From: GCA-2706205 sp964215955
GTDB lineage: Bacteria > Bdellovibrionota > Bacteriovoracia > Bacteriovoracales > Bacteriovoracaceae
Direction of reading: 5' to 3'
Assembly (NCBI GenBank): GCA_964215955.1
Contig: CAXPDR010000029.1
Location: 1 to 64,000 of the forward strand
DNA length: 64,000 nucleotides
Both the position numbers and the translations under genes were made by a program. Each line of letters opens with the position of its first letter. Within the stretch, counting starts at the first letter, position 1. Under the pieces are notes generated by a model. That model searched no databases, was not told the origin of the DNA, and saw nothing but the letters and a program-made list of their open reading frames with translations. Below, piece after piece: positions 9,395-16,613 of this stretch.

Positions 9395-9733
9395 GTGATT
9401 AAATTGAGTTTCTTTTTTTTAAGTTTCTTAACATTAATTAGTTGCTCAAGCATAAGCTTTAAATCTTCTAATGCAATTTCTACAAGCTTTGATTTTAAAG
9501 ATGATAAAGAGTCAAAAGTATCTGTAGAAATTTCTAAACCTTTCTATATGTGGGGGAATGTTCCTAGTGAACAAGTTGTTGAAGTTGATAGAGTATTTGT
9601 AAGTAAAGGTTTTAGTGAAATTTCAAATCTTGAGATAAAAGAAATAAAAACAACAAAAAAGTTTTTGTGGATGTTGGCTACTTTTGGCATGTACTATCCA
9701 CAGACATTTATAATGAGTGCAAAAGCGAATTAG
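9395..9733 (+). CDS. Small lipoprotein, Bor-like
   Basis: The predicted protein has a lipoprotein signal ending in LTLISC, so the mature form would be lipid-anchored at the Cys. The remainder of about 95 residues has FYMWGNVP near the middle and a C-terminal MLATFGMYYPQTF block. This order resembles the Bor/Iss-type lipoprotein family (FxxWGxxP followed by xxTxGxYxP), but the family cysteines are missing. The frame extends upstream to a TTG at 9353. The GTG at 9395 is preferred because GGGAAG precedes it and the signal peptide then has a normal length. It follows the liu operon by 89 bases. Confidence 0.6.
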   Translation: MIKLSFFFLSFLTLISCSSISFKSSNAISTSFDFKDDKESKVSVEISKPFYMWGNVPSEQVVEVDRVFVSKGFSEISNLEIKEIKTTKKFLWMLATFGMYYPQTFIMSAKAN

Positions 9734-9761
9734 TTTTGGTGGCCAAGGATGGACGCCGTAT

Positions 9762-9782
9762 GGGCCAAGGAAGGCCCTTCCT
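9762..9782. terminator. Hairpin between convergent genes
   Basis: Two nested inverted repeats overlap here: GGGCC/GGCCC (9762-9766 and 9773-9777) and AGGAAGG/CCTTCCT (9768-9774 and 9776-9782). They fold alternatively, not together. The site lies between the stops of the lipoprotein gene and the oppositely oriented reductase. There is no long T-run, so its role as a terminator is only likely from position. Confidence 0.4.
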
Positions 9783-9860
9783 ATAAATTCCTTATATTTT
9801 TATTTATCTACTTCGTCGTTTCGTTTATTTATTCACTCGACGATCACTAGATCGACTCAC

Positions 9861-11270
9861 TTATCTAATAGGAGTATCCTGACATCTGTAGAGTTCAAAT
9901 TCTCCTGGTGATTCAAGCTTGGATCTAGCGTCTCTTAAAGCTGTTCTTAAACCCTCTTCAACCACTGGATGGTAAAAAGGCATAGTAAGCATTTCTTGAA
10001 CTGTAAGCTTCATTGCCATTCCCCATGCAATCAAGTGAGCGAGATGCTCACCATCTGGAGCAAATAACTCAGCTCCCAAGATTTTTCCACTAGAGCTTTC
10101 GGCGAATATTTTAAGCATTCCCTTTTCTTTAAGCTTAACGATACTTCTTCCTTGCCCTTCAAAGCTTACAAAACCAGTAACAAAGTCTTGGTTTTGTTCT
10201 TTGAGTTCTTTATATCTACTACCTATTGTTGCAATATTGGGATCTGAGAAAGTTATTCCAAGCATGGGTCTCTTTTGAAAACATTGCTTACCGTTGACAG
10301 CATTGTGACCTGCTATGAATCCTTCATCTGCTGCTTCGTGAAGAAGAGTTCTTTCTGCAGTAACATCTCCAACGAGATAGAGGTGTTCAAAGTTTTTTAA
10401 TGAAAAATCGCTTTTATTAAACTCAGGAACTTTTCCCTGTAATTCTGGGGCTAAGTTTTCTAAGCCTAGGTTGAAGACATTTGGTCTTCTTCCAACTGCG
10501 ACGATGGCTTTATCAACGGGAACTCTTTTTCCATCTACTTCGACTAGAAGTTTACCATTTTCGGTACCTACTAAATTAGCACCATTTGTATATATGGGCA
10601 TTTCTTCACTTAACTTTTTTATAATATAGTCTTGAAGCTCTGGTTCACTGGCCCCTCCAATTTCTTTTCCAAGACCTGCGGCCAAAACATTCACACCAAT
10701 TCTATTTAAAGCCTGACCTAATTCTAAACCAATGACTCCAAGACCAATTACAGCTACAGTTTCTGGTAGCTTATCTAATTCAAAAAACTGATCTGTAGTG
10801 ATGATATGTTCTCTAAATTCCATCCATGGTTTTGGAATTATAGGACTTGAGCCTGTGGCAATGATAATTTTATCTGCCTGAATCTTTTCATCACCAAGAT
10901 CTAGGGTATTTTGATCTATAAACTTTGCACGTTTTCTGATCAATTTATCCTCATAGTCTGGAAGGGAGGATTTAACCCCACGGACAAATCTGTCTCTTAG
11001 AGATCTTACATGCTCCATGACCTTATCTTGGTTAACTCTAATATTTTCTGAACCAAATATTCCTTGTTGTTCTAAAGAATGTCTGCGATGAAAATCATTT
11101 GCAGCTTGAATTAAAACCTTTGATGGCATACAACCAACACGAGCGCAAGTTGTTCCCAGCGGGCCATCATCAATGATGGCGTAATTATCTGTGATCTTTG
11201 CAACTTCTTTTCTTGCTGTTAACCCAGCAGTCCCTGCTCCAATTATAACTACATCATATCTTTTCATCAT
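9861..11270 (-). CDS. Dihydrolipoyl-dehydrogenase-like flavoprotein disulfide reductase
   Basis: This 469-residue class I pyridine-nucleotide disulfide oxidoreductase has an FAD-binding GAGTAGL motif at the N-terminus, the redox-active CARVGC pair, an NAD(P)-binding GLGVIGLELG, a second FAD motif LVGDVTAE, and a C-terminal dimerisation domain ending in FYHPVVEEGLRTAL, where the His is the usual catalytic base. No 2-oxoacid dehydrogenase genes are nearby. Instead it lies 12 bases after a peroxiredoxin-glutaredoxin fusion. Its likely job is therefore to recycle the thiol that reduces that peroxidase, as proposed for similar gene pairs in proteobacteria; the thiol substrate is unknown. AAGGAAG precedes the two adjacent ATG codons. 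Confidence 0.85.
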   Translation of the reverse strand: MMKRYDVVIIGAGTAGLTARKEVAKITDNYAIIDDGPLGTTCARVGCMPSKVLIQAANDFHRRHSLEQQGIFGSENIRVNQDKVMEHVRSLRDRFVRGVKSSLPDYEDKLIRKRAKFIDQNTLDLGDEKIQADKIIIATGSSPIIPKPWMEFREHIITTDQFFELDKLPETVAVIGLGVIGLELGQALNRIGVNVLAAGLGKEIGGASEPELQDYIIKKLSEEMPIYTNGANLVGTENGKLLVEVDGKRVPVDKAIVAVGRRPNVFNLGLENLAPELQGKVPEFNKSDFSLKNFEHLYLVGDVTAERTLLHEAADEGFIAGHNAVNGKQCFQKRPMLGITFSDPNIATIGSRYKELKEQNQDFVTGFVSFEGQGRSIVKLKEKGMLKIFAESSSGKILGAELFAPDGEHLAHLIAWGMAMKLTVQEMLTMPFYHPVVEEGLRTALRDARSKLESPGEFELYRCQDTPIR

Positions 11271-11282
11271 TTCTTCCTTTGG

Positions 11283-12002
11283 TTACTTTAATTTCTCTTT
11301 AAGTGATTCAAAACCACCAATTCTTACACCGTTTGAAAAAATTTGAGGAACTTTTGTCTCTCCACTTATGGCAATTAGTGTTTTGATGGAATAGTCTTTA
11401 TTAAGTGTATGTTCATCGTATTTAATCCCTTTTTCTTCCAAGAGTTTTTTAGCATTTACACAGAACTCACACCCTTCTCTGGTGTAGATAGTGTAAGATG
11501 ATGGAATTTCAATATCTAAGCTCTTAAGCATTGTATCTGCATCTGAAACTGAAAATGGATCACCTGGTTTTTCCGTTTCTATAAACATCTTTTCAATAAT
11601 TCCATCTGTTACAATCATTGAGTAACGCCATGATCTTTTACCAAAACCTAAATCGTTTTTATCTACAAGAAATCCTAGGCTATTAGTTAACTCACCATTT
11701 CCATCTGGAAGCATTGTGATATTTTTGGCATTTTGTTCTTCTTGCCATTGATTCATAACAAAGGTGTCATTAACAGATAAGCAGATGACATCATCGAATC
11801 CATTAGCGATAAAAGTGTCATACAGCTCATTATATCTTGGGAGGTGAGTGGATGAGCACGTTGGCGTAAATGCTCCTGGAAGAGCAAAAACAGCTACTTT
11901 TTTCCCTTTAAAATAGTCATCTGTTGTGAGTTGTTTCCATTCGTGACCAACTCTTACTGGAAATGTAAAATTTTTAAGTTTAGTTCCGGTTACATCTTTC
12001 AT
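11283..12002 (-). CDS. Peroxiredoxin-glutaredoxin fusion (hybrid Prx5/Grx)
   Basis: The 239-residue protein joins a Prx5-type peroxiredoxin (residues 1-160, peroxidatic Cys in PGAFTPTCSSTHLP) to a C-terminal glutaredoxin (residues 170-239, CxxC active site in TREGCEFC and the TKVPQIF cis-Pro loop). It would reduce hydrogen peroxide and organic peroxides with electrons passed through its own glutaredoxin domain from glutathione or a similar thiol. GGAG lies upstream of the ATG. The 105-base gap to the helicase gene probably holds its own promoter, but no convincing hexamers were found. Confidence 0.92.
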   Translation of the reverse strand: MKDVTGTKLKNFTFPVRVGHEWKQLTTDDYFKGKKVAVFALPGAFTPTCSSTHLPRYNELYDTFIANGFDDVICLSVNDTFVMNQWQEEQNAKNITMLPDGNGELTNSLGFLVDKNDLGFGKRSWRYSMIVTDGIIEKMFIETEKPGDPFSVSDADTMLKSLDIEIPSSYTIYTREGCEFCVNAKKLLEEKGIKYDEHTLNKDYSIKTLIAISGETKVPQIFSNGVRIGGFESLKEKLK

Positions 12003-12107
12003 TCTATTCTCCTTGGTTGAAACTAAGACTAGTATCGTTTAAAAAGTGTATAGAATCTAATTATTAATATTTATAGGTTAATAGAAATAATTTATGATGT
12101 TAGTTTT

Positions 12108-14141
12108 TCACTCATCAAGTGACTTTAAAAGGTCATTAAAGAAATTGGATTTATATTCGGCCTCCTCTTCTTCTGAGAGGTGGCTGAAGGAATTTCTGTC
12201 TTGCTCTATAAAGTAGTCTTGATGTTCCACAAGGAAGCGGCTCATGGCCCTTCTTATGTCCTTACCATAGATTTTACGCTCTTTTGCATAAGTCATTATG
12301 AGGCGACGTTTAGCTCGGGTGATTCCTACGTAGCAAAGACGTCTCTCCTCATCTATATCACCATTCTCTCTTATGACATTTTTATGGGGGAGTAGTTCTT
12401 CTTCCATGCCTAGGAGAAAACAGGTGTCAAACTCTAACCCTTTTGAAGAGTGAAGGGTCATTAATTGAACCTCGTTTTTTAAGACATCGTCATCATTTTG
12501 TTTGTCTTGATTATCGACCAGTAAAAGTCTCTCTAGGTAATTTTGAAGTGTCGCTTCTTCTGCAAAACGATCTACAAAACGATCCGTCGAAAGAAGAAAG
12601 CTTTTTACATCATCTCTTTTTCTTGCGGCAACTTTCGGTGAATCATAGGACTTTGCCACAAAATCGAAATAATTGATTTCATCAATTAAGGCAGCTAAAG
12701 CCTGAGTCAGTGTCATCGTAGTAAAGAGTCTATTGTACTTTTTAATAATGGCCATGAAATCTTGAAGAGCTTTTCCCTTTTTTGTTTCATCCATGGAACA
12801 TTCTTGTTCAATGACTTCAAATAAGGTTATTCCTCTTTGAGCTGATAGTTCTAAAAAACCTTTAAGCGTCTTCGTTCCAACTCCGCGCTGAGGGATATTC
12901 AAAATTCTTCTAAGACTTAACTCATCTTTCGGATTAAAAATAACTGAAAGATAAGCAATCAGATCTTTAATTTCCTTCTTTTCATAAAACTTTTGGCCAC
13001 CAATGATGGTATAAGGTATTTGGGCCAGTCTTAATTGATCCTCTACAGGTGGAACCTGAGTATTGCTTCTGTAAAGAATTGCTACGTCTCCTAGAAACTT
13101 TCCTTGCTTTTGAATATTGATAATTTCATCGATAACAATTTGTGCTTCATGGTCTCCATTTGCAGCAGACCAAAGATGAGGAACCAGACCATCAGTAACG
13201 TGAGTTCTCATGGTTTTATCTTTTCTCTTTTTGTTATCTTTAATAACAATATTGGCAAGATTTAATATTTTATCTCCGGATCTGTAATTATGCTCTAGTT
13301 TAATAACAGTAGTCGCTGGAAAAACTTTTTCAAAATTTAAAATATTTGAAATATCTGCCCCTCGAAAGGCATAGATTGATTGATCATCATCACCTACAAC
13401 ACAAATATTTTGATGAGTAGAGGTAAGGGCCTTAACCATTTCAAATTGGAGACCATTGGTATCTTGATATTCATCAATCATAATGTATTTATATTTTTGA
13501 GAATATTTTTCGGCAATATCTGGTCTGGCCTGAAAAAGTCTTACACATAAAAATAAGATATCATCAAAATCAACAGCGTTATAAAAATGTAATTTATCTT
13601 GGTAGTAATGGTATACAAACTCTGTGGCCTCATCGTAAGGATCTTCTGGATCGAAGTATTCTGTATCCTTAAACTCCTCAGCAGAAATACCGGCATTTTT
13701 TAATTTACCAATTTTAGACATGATGGTTTTTTTATCAAATGATTCTTTATCTAATTTTATCTTCTTTAATCCTTCACGGACAATCGCCATTTGATCTCCT
13801 TGATCGTAAATGGTGAAGTCTTTGTTATAGCCAATGTGCTGGATATCTTCTCGTAAGATTCTAATGCCTAATGAGTGATAAGTAGAAAGTGTAATCCCTC
13901 TTTTTTTTCTTGATCCCAATAATTTGGAAACTCTTTCATGCATTTCCATGGCCGCTTTGTTGGTAAAACTTACAGCAAGAATTTCTTTGGGATTAATTCT
14001 GAGATTATCAATCATATGACCAATTCTATAGGTGAGAGTTCTAGTCTTTCCTGAACCGGCTCCAGCTAAAATCAAAACAGGACCATTCACGGTCTCAGCT
14101 GCAAGTCTTTGCTCTGTATTTAATCCACTCAAATCAATCAT
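12108..14141 (-). CDS. UvrD/PcrA/Rep-type superfamily 1 DNA helicase
   Basis: This 677-residue 3'-to-5' DNA helicase has the ordered SF1A motifs: Walker A GAGSGKT (about residue 30), motif II DEYQDTN (about 222), GDDDQSIYAFRGAD (about 250), an EHNYRS motif, and late motifs VQLMTLHSSKGLEFD and YVGITRAKRRL. It acts in nucleotide-excision and mismatch repair and in removal of recombinase filaments. It is nearer PcrA/Rep in length, and without comparison it cannot be assigned to one of these. It heads a minus-strand set with the peroxidase genes, although the 105-base spacing suggests separate transcription. Confidence 0.92.
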   Translation of the reverse strand: MIDLSGLNTEQRLAAETVNGPVLILAGAGSGKTRTLTYRIGHMIDNLRINPKEILAVSFTNKAAMEMHERVSKLLGSRKKRGITLSTYHSLGIRILREDIQHIGYNKDFTIYDQGDQMAIVREGLKKIKLDKESFDKKTIMSKIGKLKNAGISAEEFKDTEYFDPEDPYDEATEFVYHYYQDKLHFYNAVDFDDILFLCVRLFQARPDIAEKYSQKYKYIMIDEYQDTNGLQFEMVKALTSTHQNICVVGDDDQSIYAFRGADISNILNFEKVFPATTVIKLEHNYRSGDKILNLANIVIKDNKKRKDKTMRTHVTDGLVPHLWSAANGDHEAQIVIDEIINIQKQGKFLGDVAILYRSNTQVPPVEDQLRLAQIPYTIIGGQKFYEKKEIKDLIAYLSVIFNPKDELSLRRILNIPQRGVGTKTLKGFLELSAQRGITLFEVIEQECSMDETKKGKALQDFMAIIKKYNRLFTTMTLTQALAALIDEINYFDFVAKSYDSPKVAARKRDDVKSFLLSTDRFVDRFAEEATLQNYLERLLLVDNQDKQNDDDVLKNEVQLMTLHSSKGLEFDTCFLLGMEEELLPHKNVIRENGDIDEERRLCYVGITRAKRRLIMTYAKERKIYGKDIRRAMSRFLVEHQDYFIEQDRNSFSHLSEEEEAEYKSNFFNDLLKSLDE

Positions 14142-14331
14142 GCAGATACTCTAGAGAGACTTACTCAAGTAGTAAAGATTTATTTGTAAATTCAAGTGTT
14201 TAAGTCGTTTGTTTATATTTTCTTTATTATTGTCCAGTTATACTGGCAACTCACTTATTTTTTGAACTTTATTCGTATTAGAATTTTATTTAGGGGTCTT
14301 CTCTAAGTCCTTGAATTTAAGAGTTATGACT

Positions 14332-14359
14332 TAAAACTTATCTATAATAGTGCCGATAA
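14332..14359 (+). promoter_or_regulatory. Sigma-28 (FliA)-type promoter
   Basis: TAAA (14332-14335) and GCCGATAA (14352-14359) are separated by 16 bases; the flagellar sigma factor prefers 15. Transcription would start near 14367, just ahead of the lipoprotein gene. A TATAAT lies inside the spacer (14343-14348) but has no -35 partner. Confidence 0.65.
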
Positions 14360-14375
14360 GCTTTAAAATAAAGGA

Positions 14376-14961
14376 GTGAAATACTTGGTAATTTTAAAAA
14401 CATTCTTACTCATTGGTTTAAGCCTTTTACTTTCCTGTGGAAGTGAGATTCAAGTATCACAATTTACAGAGGATCAATCAGTTCTCGATGTGAGGGTAGA
14501 GCAACTTTCTACTCAGGCAGATCCAACGAAATCAGCTAATATTTACTTTAATGTTTATTTTTCTAATCCCATCGAATCAAAAACTTTTGGTGCTGATGAT
14601 ATTATCCAAGATGGAACATCTTCTAGAATTATTTGGGATGTAATTCATGTCTCAGAGGGAAAACACTTTATTGTCATTGGTACAGGCCCAATGACTAATG
14701 GAACTTTTATTTTAAACAGTACTGACACTCCGTACATTAGATTATGGAGATGTTAATGGAGATTTGGGTACAAGCTGTTCTGTTTCCGGCCTTGTGAATG
14801 TTACCGAAACAACTGGTTGTTCTTATGATGGATCTGGTGTTTGTACGGTGGGAGTCACTGGGTTGTTAAATTATACAGGGGCCGCAAATTTTGATTTTAC
14901 TATTTCTGATATTGATGGAGTATCTGAATTGGCAACAGCGAATATTACAATTAATCCTTAG
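14376..14961 (+). pseudogene. Lipoprotein with adhesin-like beta domain, frameshifted
   Basis: Two overlapping-phase pieces read as one 194-residue lipoprotein if a single T near 14733 is removed. The first piece (14376-14756) has a lipoprotein signal ending LLLSC and a beta-rich domain. The second (to 14961) continues in the +1 frame through TLDYGDVNGDLGTSC to FTISDIDGVSELATANITINP, typical of extracellular cadherin-like or Ig-like domains in large adhesins. Read as it stands, translation ends at 14756 after an unrelated tail YIRLWRC. The start may be GTG 14376, but TTG 14385 has better spacing from AAGGA. The intact protein would still be much shorter than most adhesins with this domain. 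It overlaps the stop of the next, opposite gene by 11 bases. Confidence 0.7.
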
Positions 14962-15373
14962 TTTTAAAACCCTTAATAGAGTTATTATAAATATCTGTGA
15001 GTTCACTAAAATAATCTCCAGATCTTAAAATGAGCTCTTTTACTTCACCTTCATCCTTTGATTCTTTGAGAGTCTTTTTTAGTTTGAATATAGGCCCAGC
15101 TATTTTATGGGTTTTAAAAATTAAAAGAACGTAGATAATGCCTAAACTTAATAAGGCAAAGAGGCTGAGGAATATAATATAATGATTTCTAAAATTATTA
15201 AGCTTTGTTGCGATTTCATTATTTGAGACAAATTCCAAAATATCATTTGACCAGTATACAATGGATCCAATGAGGAATAAGTTTTGAATCAAAAAAATCG
15301 CCAATATGAAGAACGTAAAGTTCAGTTGAAATTTTTTATCTACTAAGACTAAAAGTCTTCTGTATGGATGCAT
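14951..15373 (-). CDS. Two-TM membrane protein with HAMP-like tail
   Basis: The 140-residue protein has two membrane segments (about residues 18-40 and 65-87) enclosing a short external loop. The cytoplasmic tail KTHKIAGPIFKLKKTL...LRSGDYFSELTDIYN matches the pattern of HAMP linkers in deltaproteobacterial membrane receptors. No kinase, cyclase or methyl-accepting domain follows, so it may be a stand-alone sensor fragment or partner. It follows the 284-residue gene by 11 bases and is probably cotranscribed with it. Confidence 0.6.
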   Translation of the reverse strand: MHPYRRLLVLVDKKFQLNFTFFILAIFLIQNLFLIGSIVYWSNDILEFVSNNEIATKLNNFRNHYIIFLSLFALLSLGIIYVLLIFKTHKIAGPIFKLKKTLKESKDEGEVKELILRSGDYFSELTDIYNNSIKGFKTKD

Positions 15374-15384
15374 AAAATATTCCT

Positions 15385-16239
15385 TTACCTTAAAAGGCTA
15401 ACTAAATCATTTAGTTCACCGGCCAAGTCTTCATGGTAGATGAATTTCATTTCATTACCAATTTTAATGATATTATCAGTGTTCCATTGTATTTTTACAA
15501 CCTCATCTTTTTTATTATTACTGAACTCAAATGCAAGGACATTATGAAGATCTGGAGTGAGTAGTCTATTGTCTAAAATTCTATCGGAGTAAAGAAAACA
15601 ATTTTTATCAATCCATTTCTTAACCTTTTGCCCATCTATAATACTTGAAATATGACGACCAGTTTTATCTAACTTTATCCATTCATTTTTTTTCTTAACT
15701 ATTTTAAAACCATTAAGGCTTATTGAGGTGGGGCTTGAGCTACACCATTTTATTTTTTCATCCTTAAAGCTTTTTGAACCGGTTAAAAATAGGGATCTCT
15801 CTTGGGTTCCAAGACGCCCTCCTTGTCCAGCAAGGGGACCATTTTCAAAGCGTATAATTTCACCATTAGAAGAGATATTCCAAACTTCATGATTTTCGTG
15901 TTTTAATTTTATTTTAATGACGGCGTTTGGAATTTTATCAATTGGATATGCTTTTACTGATGAAAGAAAACTTAAGCGATCTTGAATTGAGTTTGGAGAG
16001 TGGTTATGGCCATTCCATTTTCCGAGTCTATTATTTCTTTTAAAAATCTTTTCTTCATTATAGGTTTGAAAGGAAAACTCAATTACCGCGTCTGGGTGAA
16101 AATTTAACTTCTTACTAAAACCAGTTAAAGGAAGTTCTTTTTCACTAAAACTCTGATGGGAGAGGTTAAAAAAGTAGACGAGTAGTCCAATTAGCCCGAC
16201 AAGAGAAAAAGATAAAAAAGTGAACAAATGCTTTTTCAT
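15385..16239 (-). CDS. Membrane-anchored protein of unknown function
   Basis: The 284-residue product has one N-terminal hydrophobic segment (residues 6-25) that acts as a signal anchor or uncleaved signal peptide. It is followed by a mainly beta-strand and Lys-rich domain that would sit in the periplasm. Two cysteines (KWCSSS and KNCFLY) could form a disulfide. The layout resembles DUF4340-type periplasmic proteins, but no decisive motif is seen. It is first in a two-gene minus-strand unit with the HAMP-like protein. Confidence 0.55.
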   Translation of the reverse strand: MKKHLFTFLSFSLVGLIGLLVYFFNLSHQSFSEKELPLTGFSKKLNFHPDAVIEFSFQTYNEEKIFKRNNRLGKWNGHNHSPNSIQDRLSFLSSVKAYPIDKIPNAVIKIKLKHENHEVWNISSNGEIIRFENGPLAGQGGRLGTQERSLFLTGSKSFKDEKIKWCSSSPTSISLNGFKIVKKKNEWIKLDKTGRHISSIIDGQKVKKWIDKNCFLYSDRILDNRLLTPDLHNVLAFEFSNNKKDEVVKIQWNTDNIIKIGNEMKFIYHEDLAGELNDLVSLLR

Positions 16240-16613
16240 ATATAGATCCTAGAATCATTAATATATTTGTTTTGGAATTATTCCTTACTATTTTACATTG
16301 TAATTGGGATATTTTAAATTCCAAAAATTTAGGGCATTTGTTCTTTTTAAGTCAAGAGGTGCCTTGTTTATGTGCTTTCCTTTAGGTTGTGAAGTATTTA
16401 ACTATTCGCTTTTTCAAAGGTATTGGTCTGTAATACATATTTGACAGAAAAAATTGGCGAAATAATTAAGTTAAACAATAGGGGTTTATTCTGTAAATGG
16501 ATAGAACTAGTCCATTTAACGTTAAATTTTAGTCACTTATAGCCGATAAGTCCTAGGTCAATACTTTCCTTAATTTATAATAGAAAGGGGAAGTAAGCCC
16601 TTTAGGATATTTT
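16240..16613. other. 374-base divergent intergenic region
   Basis: The gap separates divergent genes. It holds the sigma-28 promoter at 16523-16549. The rest is A+T-rich and shows no open frame with a ribosome-binding site, no strong hairpin, and no clear promoter for the leftward gene. Confidence 0.6.
16523..16549 (+). promoter_or_regulatory. Sigma-28 (FliA)-type promoter, near-consensus
   Basis: TAAATTTT begins at 16523 and GCCGATAA occupies 16542-16549, with the standard 15 bases between TAAA and the -10 box. Transcription would start near 16557, about 57 bases ahead of the GLUG lipoprotein gene. Confidence 0.75.

Noticed and set aside
12040..12090. OxyR-like ATAG repeats upstream of the peroxiredoxin gene
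   Set aside because: Only two of four ATAG-type half-sites are present and the spacing is off by one, which is expected by chance in such A+T-rich DNA.
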